Made by a program: the position numbers and the translations under genes. From NCBI RefSeq assembly GCF_900142825.1, contig NZ_FRCH01000004.1, positions 186,001 to 250,000 on the forward strand: a stretch of DNA of 64,000 nucleotides. The letters run 5' to 3'. This document shows positions 26,460 to 33,787 of this stretch, in pieces. Positions within the stretch are counted from its first letter, which is position 1, and the number at the start of each line of letters is the position of its first letter. The notes below the pieces were generated by a model. The model ran no database searches and was not told the origin of the DNA. It worked only from the letters and a program-made list of their open reading frames with translations. Origin of the DNA: Rhodanobacter sp. OK091. GTDB lineage: Bacteria > Pseudomonadota > Gammaproteobacteria > Xanthomonadales > Rhodanobacteraceae.

Positions 26460-26894
26460 TCAACGCAAGCGCAGCGCCAGCCACGACAGCAGTGCCAGCA
26501 GGTTGATGCCGAGTCGTGAGACGGCCGGGCCGGCCACCGCCAGCACGAAGCCCTGCGAGCCGAAGTGCCAGTCGATGCTGAGCCGCGGCGCGGCCTGCAA
26601 CGTGGCGAACACATTCACGAAGGCGCCGCAGTGCAGCGCATAGCTGAAGACCGGAAACGCGACCAGCGGCAGCTGCAGCAACTGCGCCCAGGCCGACATA
26701 CGCACGCCGTGCTCGCTGCCGGTCATCAACTGAACCCCGGCGGCCAGCACGAAGCCGTACAACACCAGACCGATCAGCGCGATCAGACTGTCGTGGGCGC
26801 CGAACGGCAAAAGCCGATGCAGCATCGCTGCCACGCCATAGAAGCCACCGGCGATTTCGAGGATGCCGATCAGGCGGAAGAGAATGTTGCGCAC
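26460..26894 (-). CDS. Hypothetical four-helix membrane protein
   Basis: A 144-residue protein with hydrophobic segments near residues 5-22, 34-56, 72-90 and 118-142 and little soluble sequence; no family is recognised. It is monocistronic by position: more than 100 bp from the ATP-grasp gene upstream and 169 bp from the thioesterase downstream. The downstream gap holds GGCGGG/CCCGCC, a short GC-rich hairpin without T-run. Confidence 0.75.
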   Translation of the reverse strand: MRNILFRLIGILEIAGGFYGVAAMLHRLLPFGAHDSLIALIGLVLYGFVLAAGVQLMTGSEHGVRMSAWAQLLQLPLVAFPVFSYALHCGAFVNVFATLQAAPRLSIDWHFGSQGFVLAVAGPAVSRLGINLLALLSWLALRLR

Positions 26895-27001
26895 GTGTGG
26901 CCTCGCTCAAAAAGCACAAGCTTAGCCGAGCGGGACCGATGCCATCTGCGCAGAGCGTCGTGATCTTTCACGCCGATGTCGTCGGCACGCGGCAACGCGA
27001 C

Positions 27002-28183
27002 TCAGGCGATCAGCACGCCGCGTGCTTCCTCGACGATCGCGTGCGGTACGAAGCGGGCGCTGTCGCGGGTGATCAGCGAATTGTCCTCGCGAATGCCGAT
27101 GCCGCAGGCGCGGTCGCCGACGATCCAGCTGCCGATCAGCGGGTAATGGCCGTCGAAGCCGGTCAGCGGATGGCAGGCCTGGCGGATGCACGGACCGTCG
27201 CCGTACGGGCCTGCGGTGTGCAACTCGCGGCCATCGTCCAAGTGCATCGCGACGTTCGCGCCCTCGCGCGAATGCAGCGGCTTGCGCACCCAGCCGCGCG
27301 GCAGTTCACCGCCGTCATCAAATTCGGCCGCCAGCAGATTCGGATGGCCGCGGTGGGCGTCCCACAACAGCGGCAAGATGCCCTTGTTGCTGAGCAGTGC
27401 CTTCCACGGCGGCTCGATCAGCAGCAGGCCGGAGCGCGGCAGGTACGCACCGAATGCTTCGCGGAACATGTCTTCCAGCGGGTACAGCTTGAACAACGAG
27501 CCGATTACCCGGTCGTCCAGATCGGTGAAACGGCCATCAGCCGACACGCCGATGTCTTCGATCGCCAGCGTGCCGCAGTCGATACCGGCCTGCAGCGCAC
27601 AGTCGCGCAGATAGGCGATGGTGCCCTGGTCTTCCGCCGAGTCGCGTACCGCGGCGAAATGAAACGGCCGTGGCAACCGGCGCGCGATCGTGCCGAATGC
27701 TTCCACCAGCGATTCGTAGATCGAGTTGAACTGGTCGCTTCCGGCCGGCAGCTGGCCGCGCGCGAGCTGATCCTCCAGCCATTGCCACTGGAAGAACGCG
27801 GCCTCGTACAGCGAGGTCGGCGTGTCGTAGTTCAGCTCATAGAGTTTCGCCGGGCCGCTGCCGTCGTAGGCAAAATCCATGCGGCCGTACAGATGCGGCT
27901 GGCGCTCGCGCCAGCTCTGCGCGATCCAGTCCCAATAGGGCTCGGGAATCGCCAGCTGGCGCAGCTGCTGTTCGTCGACGACGATGCCGTCGAGCAGATC
28001 GAGCGCCATCGCATGCAGTTCTTCGCTGGGTGCTTCGACGTCGTGCTCGATCTCACGCAGGCTGAACGCGTAGTAGGCGGATTCATCCCAGTACGGTGCA
28101 TCGTCGATGGTATGGAAACCGAAGCCACACTCGGCGGCTTTGCTGCGCCAATCGGTACGCTCGGCCAATGCAATGCGGCGCAT
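27002..28183 (-). CDS. ygiC: Glutathionylspermidine synthase-like ATP-grasp protein (YgiC family)
   Basis: A 393-residue protein of the GSP_synth family. Recognisable parts are the KLYELNYDTPTSLYEAAFFQW segment, LLIEPPWKALLSNKGILPLLW (nucleotide-binding) and GWVRKPLHSREGANV near the C-terminus. E. coli YgiC and YjfC share this fold but their peptide or polyamine substrate is unknown, so ligase activity is inferred. The start ATG at 28183 overlaps the ygiB stop by one base (TGATG), reproducing the conserved ygiB-ygiC pair. Confidence 0.92.
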   Translation of the reverse strand: MRRIALAERTDWRSKAAECGFGFHTIDDAPYWDESAYYAFSLREIEHDVEAPSEELHAMALDLLDGIVVDEQQLRQLAIPEPYWDWIAQSWRERQPHLYGRMDFAYDGSGPAKLYELNYDTPTSLYEAAFFQWQWLEDQLARGQLPAGSDQFNSIYESLVEAFGTIARRLPRPFHFAAVRDSAEDQGTIAYLRDCALQAGIDCGTLAIEDIGVSADGRFTDLDDRVIGSLFKLYPLEDMFREAFGAYLPRSGLLLIEPPWKALLSNKGILPLLWDAHRGHPNLLAAEFDDGGELPRGWVRKPLHSREGANVAMHLDDGRELHTAGPYGDGPCIRQACHPLTGFDGHYPLIGSWIVGDRACGIGIREDNSLITRDSARFVPHAIVEEARGVLIA

Positions 28184-28719
28184 CAGCTGCCGAAGCCGCG
28201 ACTGCTGCCGGACGTGCCGAAGCCGGAACGGCTGGTGGTGACCGCATGATCGGCCGTGGCGTTGATCGGCACCATCGCGCTGCCGGCCCCGCCGCGATAG
28301 ACACCGGCACCGCCGGGGGCCGGCTGTTGCCAGCCCCCGTTGCTGTCGCGGAACGCAGGCGAACTGTTGAACCCACTCATCGGCGAACCATTGCGCAACA
28401 TCTGCGACAGGAAGAAACCGGTCATCAGCGGGCCGAAGAACGAATGGCTGGCGCCGTCATTGCGCTCCGCGCACTGCTCTTTTCCGTAGCTGGCTTCGCA
28501 TGCTTCGCGATTGGCGAAACGCGGTGCGGTGGCTGCGGCGTCCTTCTGCGCCTTGTCGAACGCCTGCTGGCAGGTGCTGCGGTCGTTGGTCTGCGCCACG
28601 CAGGTCTCGACCGAAGTGTACACACCCTCGCGTGCCGCACCTTCGCTGCGATCGCAGGCGCTAAGCAGCAGCGGAACCGTGCTCATCAACAGCAGGGCGG
28701 CGGTCTTGGATCGCTTCAT
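28183..28719 (-). CDS. ygiB: DUF1190 family lipoprotein (YgiB-like)
   Basis: A 178-residue lipoprotein: signal peptide with lipobox LLLSAC, a Cys-containing domain (VYTSVETCVAQ, CQQAFDKAQ, CEASYGKEQC) and a low-complexity Gly/Ser tail ending SSRGFGS. This is the DUF1190/YgiB family, which accompanies ygiC. ATG 28719 directly precedes the signal peptide. The 107-bp gap to srkA upstream contains hairpin GCCAAGC/GCTTGGC (28745-28764). Probably outer-membrane anchored; function unknown. Confidence 0.9.
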   Translation of the reverse strand: MKRSKTAALLLMSTVPLLLSACDRSEGAAREGVYTSVETCVAQTNDRSTCQQAFDKAQKDAAATAPRFANREACEASYGKEQCAERNDGASHSFFGPLMTGFFLSQMLRNGSPMSGFNSSPAFRDSNGGWQQPAPGGAGVYRGGAGSAMVPINATADHAVTTSRSGFGTSGSSRGFGS

Positions 28720-28826
28720 GAAGGGCGCTCGCACAGGATATCCGGCCAAGCATGCCTGCTTGGCTGCGCGGATGAAAGTTTCTGCGGGTCCGGTGTGTGC
28801 GAATGCCGCATCGACGCTGCCGATCG

Positions 28827-29774
28827 TTATTCGAGTTCGTCGGCCAGCTCGTGCAGATCGGCAAGGTGCTGCTCCCACCAGCGTGATTCGGCGACGAACG
28901 GAAACGCGGCGGGGAAGGCTGGGTCATGCCAGCGCGCCGCGATCCAGCCGGCGTAGTGCAGCTGGCGCATCGCGCGCAAGGCCGGGATCAGCGCCAGCTC
29001 GCCGTCGTCGAAATGGCGGAATTGCCGATAACCCTCGAGCACGGCGTCCATCGCACGTTCGTCGTTGGCCAGCATCCACAGATCCTGCACGGCCGGGCCG
29101 GTTCGCGCGTCGTCGAAGTCGACGAAGTGCGGGCCGGCATCGGTCCACAACACATTGCCCGGATGGCAATCGCCGTGCAGGCGCAGTTGCGGTACCGGGC
29201 CGATCGCTTCCAGGCGGGCGCCGATGGCGGCATCGAGCCGTGTCGCCGCCGCGCGGTAGTTCGTCTGCAGCGACGCCGGCAGCAGGGTGGAGTCGAGCAC
29301 GGCCTGCATTGGCTGCCGCACCATCGTGTCGCGATCGAGCCGGCCGCGATGGACGAAGGGCGTACGCGCGCCGACCCCATGCATGCGCGCGATCAGCCGG
29401 CCCAGCCATTGCAGCTGATCGACCGCCTCAAGCTCAGGCGCGCGGCCGCCGCGGCGTGGCGTCAGCGCGTAGCGAAAGCCGTCGTGCAATAGCAGCGTAT
29501 GACCACCGAACACGAGCGGCGCGACTACCGGCAGTTCGGCATCGGCCAGTTCCTGCGCGAAGCTGTGTTCCTCGACGATGGCCGCGTCGCTCCAGCGACC
29601 GGGCCGGTAGAACTTCGCGATCACCGGCGCCGTCTCTTCCAGGCCGACCTGCCACACGCGGTTCTCGTAACTGTTCAATGCCAACAGGCGGCCGTCGGGC
29701 CACAGCTCGCAGGCAGCAACGGCGTCGAGCACCAGGTCGGGCGTTAGGGAGGCGTAGGGCGTGTCGTTACTCAA
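28827..29774 (-). CDS. srkA: Stress response serine/threonine protein kinase (SrkA/YihE)
   Basis: A 315-residue APH-fold kinase. The N-terminus (TPDLVLDAV, LNSYENRVWQV, VIAKFYRPGRWS) closely follows E. coli SrkA; the catalytic loop LHGDCHPGNVLW and metal-binding VDFDDAR are intact. SrkA counters programmed cell death under envelope stress. No ATG gives the conserved N-terminus; TTG at 29774 does, and it overlaps the stop of the upstream thioesterase as TTGA, so translation is probably coupled. Confidence 0.93.
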   Translation of the reverse strand: MSNDTPYASLTPDLVLDAVAACELWPDGRLLALNSYENRVWQVGLEETAPVIAKFYRPGRWSDAAIVEEHSFAQELADAELPVVAPLVFGGHTLLLHDGFRYALTPRRGGRAPELEAVDQLQWLGRLIARMHGVGARTPFVHRGRLDRDTMVRQPMQAVLDSTLLPASLQTNYRAAATRLDAAIGARLEAIGPVPQLRLHGDCHPGNVLWTDAGPHFVDFDDARTGPAVQDLWMLANDERAMDAVLEGYRQFRHFDDGELALIPALRAMRQLHYAGWIAARWHDPAFPAAFPFVAESRWWEQHLADLHELADELE

Positions 29775-30211
29775 CGTAGTCCCACGGTACGTGCGGCAAT
29801 CACCGCCATGGTGATGCGCGAGATGCATACCAGCGCGCCGTCCTCGTTCTCGATGCGGATCTCCCACACCTGGGTGGTGCGGCCAAGGTGCAGCATCCGC
29901 GCCGTGCCGGTGACGGTGCCGCTGCGCACGCCTCGGATGTGGTTGGCGTTGATGTCTAGCCCGACCGCCAGTTCTTTTTCGGGATCGAGCGTAAGCATCG
30001 CGGCGGTGCTGCCCAGCGTTTCGGCCAGCACTACCGAGGCGCCGCCATGCAACAGGCCGTATGGCTGATGGGTGCGATGGTCGACCGGCATGGTGCCGGC
30101 CAGCCAGTCGTCGCCGATCGCGGTGATGCGGATGCCCAGCGTTTCCATCATGGTGTTGGCGCTCCACGCATTGATGCGCGCGAGGTCGGTAGATTGTTTC
30201 CAGAGGCTCAT
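29771..30211 (-). CDS. Hotdog-fold thioesterase (YdiI/MenI/PaaI type)
   Basis: A 146-residue PaaI-family thioesterase with the motif QPYGLLHGGASVVLAETLGS, whose HGG and Glu form the active site, as in E. coli YdiI (MenI) and EntH. Substrate could be DHNA-CoA or another acyl-CoA. AGGA lies about 11 nt before ATG 30211. The gene overlaps srkA by 4 nt, giving a two-gene operon, and is divergent from the ferredoxin-type reductase across 54 bp. Confidence 0.88.
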   Translation of the reverse strand: MSLWKQSTDLARINAWSANTMMETLGIRITAIGDDWLAGTMPVDHRTHQPYGLLHGGASVVLAETLGSTAAMLTLDPEKELAVGLDINANHIRGVRSGTVTGTARMLHLGRTTQVWEIRIENEDGALVCISRITMAVIAARTVGLR

Positions 30212-30265
30212 CGTTGATTCCTGCAGGTCGTGCCCGCATTGTTGTCCGCTACGATCGCAACGACA

Positions 30266-31327
30266 ATGCGCCTGGTGCATACCGTTACCCTCAAATCCTC
30301 GGACCGCCAGTTTTCGGTGGCTGACGGCGAAACCGTGCTGGAAGCGGCGCAACGGGCAGGCGTGGCCTTGCCGTATTCCTGTCGCGCCGGCGTCTGCGGC
30401 AGCTGCAAGGCTACTTTGCTGCAAGGTCATTGCGAGTACCCGCGCAATCCGCCGCTGGCGCTGAGCGCCAGCGCGCTGGCCCATCATGCGGTGCTGCTGT
30501 GCCAGGCGGTGCCGACCAGCGACCTGTTGCTGGAGGCGCGCGAGGTGACCTCGGTGGAGGACATCGCGCGGCGCCAGCTCGGCATGGTGGTCACCGACAA
30601 ATGGCGGCTGGCGTCGGACGTGACCGGCGTGCGCCTGCTGCCCGCGCACGGCGAGCGCCGGCTCAACCGGCTGCCCGGGCAATATGTGGACGTGCTGCTG
30701 GAGGACGGCAAGCGCCGGCCGTTCTCGATCGCCAACGGCCCGCAGGCGGACGGCATGATCGAGCTGCACGTGCGCCACGTGGCCGGTGGGGGCTTCACCT
30801 CGTGGGTCAACGATGCCTTGGAGGTGGGTGATCATCTGCGCATCGAGGGACCGCTGGGCACCTTTGTGCCGCGCGAGGATTCCGAGCGGCCGATGCTGTT
30901 CATGGCCGGCGGTACCGGCTTCGCGCCGGTCAAGGCGATCGTCGAGCACTTCATCGCGCTGGGCACGCGCCGGCCGATGCAGTTGTATTGGGGCGCGCGC
31001 ACGGCGGCGGATCTGTATATGCGTGCACTAGCCGAACGCTGGGCGCGCGAATTGCCCAACCTGCAGTTCCATGCGGTGGTGTCCGAGCCGGAGCAGGCCG
31101 CAGGCCTGCGCACAGGGCTGGTGCATGAGGCAGTGCTGGCCGATCAGCCCGACCTGTCCGGCCACGACCTGTACATGAGCGGGCCGCCGGCGATGATCGA
31201 CGCCGCCCACCCGTTGTTCCTTGATGCTGGTCTGCCGGAAGAGCGGCTGTATTACGACTCGTTCGAGTACGCGCCGGATGTGCTGGCGCAGATCATGGCG
31301 GCGCGCGCGGGCATCCACGACAGTTAG
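30266..31327 (+). CDS. Plant-type 2Fe-2S ferredoxin/FNR fusion oxidoreductase
   Basis: A 353-residue protein: an N-terminal 2Fe-2S ferredoxin domain with CRAGVCGSCKATLL and a distal Cys in LLCQAV (ligands at about 36, 41, 44 and 76), then an FAD-binding domain (RPFSIANGP) and an NAD-binding domain (MAGGTGFAPVKAI). This is the layout of CDP-6-deoxy-glucoseen reductase (AscD) and phenol or toluene oxygenase reductases. No oxygenase or deoxysugar genes are adjacent, so the acceptor is unknown. ATG 30266 lacks a Shine-Dalgarno; a TACGAT box lies 10 nt before it. Confidence 0.88.
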   Translation: MRLVHTVTLKSSDRQFSVADGETVLEAAQRAGVALPYSCRAGVCGSCKATLLQGHCEYPRNPPLALSASALAHHAVLLCQAVPTSDLLLEAREVTSVEDIARRQLGMVVTDKWRLASDVTGVRLLPAHGERRLNRLPGQYVDVLLEDGKRRPFSIANGPQADGMIELHVRHVAGGGFTSWVNDALEVGDHLRIEGPLGTFVPREDSERPMLFMAGGTGFAPVKAIVEHFIALGTRRPMQLYWGARTAADLYMRALAERWARELPNLQFHAVVSEPEQAAGLRTGLVHEAVLADQPDLSGHDLYMSGPPAMIDAAHPLFLDAGLPEERLYYDSFEYAPDVLAQIMAARAGIHDS

Positions 31328-31329
31328 AG

Positions 31330-31412
31330 AAGTGAGTGGAGAGGAGTGAGAAACGAGTGGACAGTGCGGCTGTTCAGGCGCTTCTCTCTTTTCTCACTCC
31401 TCTCCACTCTTT
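31330..31412. repeat. Purine-rich dyad repeat, copy 2
   Basis: Left arm 31334-31359 (GAGTGGAGAGGAGTGAGAAA...) and right arm 31384-31409 (CTCACTCCTCTCCACTC at its end) are close reverse complements, 24 nt apart. It fills the gap between convergent genes: the 2Fe-2S reductase and the rhodanese-like gene. It could double as a bidirectional stem-loop, but no T-run flanks it. Confidence 0.8.
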
Positions 31413-31416
31413 CCTG

Positions 31417-31863
31417 CTACTTATTGCCTTTGGCAACCGGCAGCTGCGCCGCGTGCCACGCCAGCACGCCGCCACCCAGGGTGTAGACCTTCTCGAAGCC
31501 GGCCTTGACCAGCCGTTGCGCGGCCTTGGCCGAATTGCCGTGGCCGTCCTTGTCCATCACCACGACCGGCAAATCCTTCGCCTTGGCCAGCTCCTTCTTC
31601 TCCGGATCGAACTGGCTCATCGCCACGTGTTTCGCGCCGGGTACGTGCATCTTCTCGAAATCGGCTAACGAGGACAGGTCGATCAGCAGCGGATTGTCGC
31701 GGTTGATCAGCCCGGTCAGTCCGGCCGGAGTCAGTTCCTTGGTCTTGCTGAAGAGCTCCATGATCTGCGTGGCGACCAGGGCCACCAGCAGGATCACGAA
31801 CAAGGCCGCAAGGGCCGTGTGATTGCCGATAAATTCGGGCAGCTTGCGCAGGATGTCGTTCAT
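31417..31863 (-). CDS. Membrane-anchored rhodanese-like protein without catalytic Cys
   Basis: A 148-residue protein: one N-terminal membrane helix (about 17-38) and a rhodanese domain with LLIDLSSLADFEKMHVPGA, as in E. coli YibN. In the active-site loop, where active enzymes have Cys, it reads VVMDKDGHGNS, so sulfur transfer is unlikely. E. coli YibN keeps a Cys at the matching place. It may be a binding or scaffold protein. A perfect TATAAT at 31911-31916 on the minus strand suggests its own promoter. The common neighbours grxC and secB are absent. Confidence 0.88.
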   Translation of the reverse strand: MNDILRKLPEFIGNHTALAALFVILLVALVATQIMELFSKTKELTPAGLTGLINRDNPLLIDLSSLADFEKMHVPGAKHVAMSQFDPEKKELAKAKDLPVVVMDKDGHGNSAKAAQRLVKAGFEKVYTLGGGVLAWHAAQLPVAKGNK

Positions 31864-31910
31864 CGTCGGTCCACAGGCGCGTTGGCTGCGCCGATACGGG
31901 TAAACCGGCG

Positions 31911-31916
31911 ATTATA
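31911..31916 (-). promoter_or_regulatory. -10 box for the rhodanese-like gene
   Basis: TATAAT on the minus strand, 47 nt before the start codon. The expected -35 position (about 31934-31939) is GC-rich and off consensus. Confidence 0.45.
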
Positions 31917-31944
31917 CGGGTACGGCGCGGCCGCCGTGGCCGGC

Positions 31945-32358
31945 TCAGTCCTGCGTGATATCCGGCAGGCCGCTGGTCAACCACCAGTGCTTGGTCTTTT
32001 CGTCGTAGTGCCAGCTCTGGTGGTCGACAATGGTGCGTTCGGACTGGGTGTGGACGTTGACCAGGCTGATCTGCGCCGTCTGCTGCACGTCGAAGTCGCC
32101 GGTGGGCACCGGGCCCGCGCCGGCGTCGTACTCGGTCACCCGCACCTGCTGGTAGCGCGCCAGATCCAGCTTGCTCAATGGATGGGCGGCGCGGGCGGTG
32201 GGTTCGATGAACTGCGCCGCACTCTGGAAATCACCCCAGCGCAGCGTGCTGCCGTAGGCGTTCAGCGTGGTGGTCAGCGCGTCGCTGCGGGTCTTGGTGG
32301 CGCAGCCAGCCAGCGACAGCACGGACAGCACGGCGAGGATGCTCAGTAGGCGGCGCAT
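31945..32358 (-). CDS. Hypothetical lipoprotein
   Basis: A 137-residue lipoprotein with a textbook lipobox (LSLAGC) at residue 19. The mature domain begins TKTRSDALTTTLNAYGSTLRWGDF and contains WHYDEKTKHWWLTSGLP. The pattern resembles small envelope lipoproteins of unknown function in Xanthomonadales; no named family is assigned. GGGAAG lies about 12 nt before ATG 32358. It is followed by the rhodanese-like gene after 81 bp on the same strand. Confidence 0.82.
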   Translation of the reverse strand: MRRLLSILAVLSVLSLAGCATKTRSDALTTTLNAYGSTLRWGDFQSAAQFIEPTARAAHPLSKLDLARYQQVRVTEYDAGAGPVPTGDFDVQQTAQISLVNVHTQSERTIVDHQSWHYDEKTKHWWLTSGLPDITQD

Positions 32359-32396
32359 GGATGGTCTCTTCCCGATGGATACCGGTCCATTCTGCC

Positions 32397-32870
32397 TCAA
32401 TCGCGCCGCTTGGCCACGAACCGTGCGCTCAAGGTGGCGGCGGGTTTGCCGTGATCGCCCGGCACCACGCAGGCGACTTCGATGCGCGCCCGGCCGCGCG
32501 TGGTCAGCGTGTTGAAGAAGGTGGTCCAGCTCGCGTCGGCGGCCAGCCGCGCCTCGCTGCGGAAGTCCTGCCACATCGGCGACAGGTAGCGCACGCTGGA
32601 TTCGGCGACGAACACGTCGCAGTCATGGCCGTACCGGCGCAACGCCATTTCCACCAGCGCCCAGCCGCTCAGAGTCATGAGGCTGACCAGGCTGCCGCCG
32701 AACGCGCAGCCCTTGTCGTTGACGTTCGGCGCCAGCGGCGCCAGCAGGCTCAGCATGTCGTCGTCGCTGTGGATCAGCTGCACGTCCATCGCATGGGCCA
32801 GCGGCATCTCATCGCGGATGAACTGGATCAGCTGTTGTGCCTGGTCGGTGGTGTCGTGGGTAGTGCTCAC
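32397..32870 (-). CDS. YiiD C-terminal-type thioesterase
   Basis: A 157-residue hotdog-fold protein matching the thioesterase domain at the C-terminus of YiiD. The motif NDKGCAFGGSLVSLMTLSGWAL covers the fold's central helix; the Val/Ala-rich AESSVRYLSPM and ARIEVACVV are the following strands. The acyl substrate is unknown. It starts with GTG at 32870, without a clear Shine-Dalgarno, and is divergent from hemD with 65 bp between them. It is the third hotdog thioesterase gene in 7 kb, but the three are unrelated subfamilies. Confidence 0.85.
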   Translation of the reverse strand: MSTTHDTTDQAQQLIQFIRDEMPLAHAMDVQLIHSDDDMLSLLAPLAPNVNDKGCAFGGSLVSLMTLSGWALVEMALRRYGHDCDVFVAESSVRYLSPMWQDFRSEARLAADASWTTFFNTLTTRGRARIEVACVVPGDHGKPAATLSARFVAKRRD

Positions 32871-32923
32871 GTTGATGAGGGGGTCCGCGGGGAAGGAAAG
32901 ACCTCCCAGTGTAAAGCGGCCGG

Positions 32924-32929
32924 TACACT
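32924..32929 (+). promoter_or_regulatory. TANNNT box 6 nt upstream of hemD ATG
   Basis: TACACT, then 6 nt, then ATG 32936, with no Shine-Dalgarno. It also forms the dyad AGTGTA/TACACT (32908-32929). Confidence 0.4.
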
Positions 32930-32935
32930 GCGGCC

Positions 32936-33733
32936 ATGGCAGCGAGCGGATGCGGTGCGCGGATGCAGCGACAATCTCCAGTGGGCAACGAGGGTCTGGA
33001 CGGCCGGATCGTGGTGATCACCCGCCCCGCCGGCACCGCCACTGCGTTGGCGCGCCGGGTGCGCGCCCTGGGTGGCGTGCCGTTGCTGCTGCCAGGACTG
33101 GCCTTGCGCGGCGCGGTCGACGAGTCCGTCGCGCGCGCCGGTCTGCACACGGCACTGCGGGACGAGTTGCTGGTGTTCACCAGTCCCGCGGCGGTGCGCC
33201 ACGCTGCGGCACTGGCGCCATTGCAAACAGTGGCCACAGTGCTGGCGGTGGGCCGGGGTACGGCGCGGGCATTGCGGCGATATGGCGTCGACGCGCCACT
33301 CGCACCCTCGCGGCAGGACAGCGAAGGACTGCTGGAGCATCCCGCTTTGCAGGATTTGCGCGGTTGCCGGGTTGCCCTGATCGGCGCGCCCGGCGGTCGC
33401 GGCGTATTGCGCGACCAGCTCGCCGCACGAGGTGCGCAACTGCGCGAGCTGCATGTGTATCGGCGGGTACTGCCGCGACTGACTCGCCGCCATGTCGACG
33501 CATTGCAGCAGTTGCCGACGTCGGCGCGGGTGCTGCTGTCCAGCGCCGAAGCGCTGCAGAATCTGCAGCAGCTGTTGCCGCCACCGGCATGGGCGCGGTT
33601 GTGCGCGGCCACCATGGTGGTCAGCAGTGAGCGGCTGGTGGCTATCGCCTGCGCCGCCGGATTCAATCGCGTCGTGCTGGCCGCTTCGGCATTGTCGGCC
33701 GATATGCTGGATGCGGCGCGGCGCGTGCGCTGA
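32936..33733 (+). CDS. hemD: Uroporphyrinogen-III synthase
   Basis: Closes and inverts hydroxymethylbilane to uroporphyrinogen III in haem synthesis. A 265-residue HEM4-fold protein: GRIVVITRPAGTATALARRV near the N-terminus, VFTSPAAVRHAAAL, VLAVGRGTARAL and the late VLLSSAEALQNL are the conserved stretches of this otherwise divergent family. ATG 32936 or 32963 are possible; the TACACT box favours 32936 and a leaderless message. It is followed by hemX and hemY, the usual hemDXY order; hemC is not in the window. Confidence 0.92.
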   Translation: MAASGCGARMQRQSPVGNEGLDGRIVVITRPAGTATALARRVRALGGVPLLLPGLALRGAVDESVARAGLHTALRDELLVFTSPAAVRHAAALAPLQTVATVLAVGRGTARALRRYGVDAPLAPSRQDSEGLLEHPALQDLRGCRVALIGAPGGRGVLRDQLAARGAQLRELHVYRRVLPRLTRRHVDALQQLPTSARVLLSSAEALQNLQQLLPPPAWARLCAATMVVSSERLVAIACAAGFNRVVLAASALSADMLDAARRVR

Positions 33734-33775
33734 TTCTTCACGCCATCGAGCTACGAACGCGGCCGTATGGGCTGC

Positions 33776-33781
33776 TAGCAT
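33776..33781 (+). promoter_or_regulatory. TANNNT box 6 nt upstream of hemX ATG
   Basis: TAGCAT, then 6 nt, then ATG 33788. It lies in the 54-bp gap after hemD, so hemX may have its own leaderless transcript besides read-through. Confidence 0.35.
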
Positions 33782-33787
33782 GTGCGC

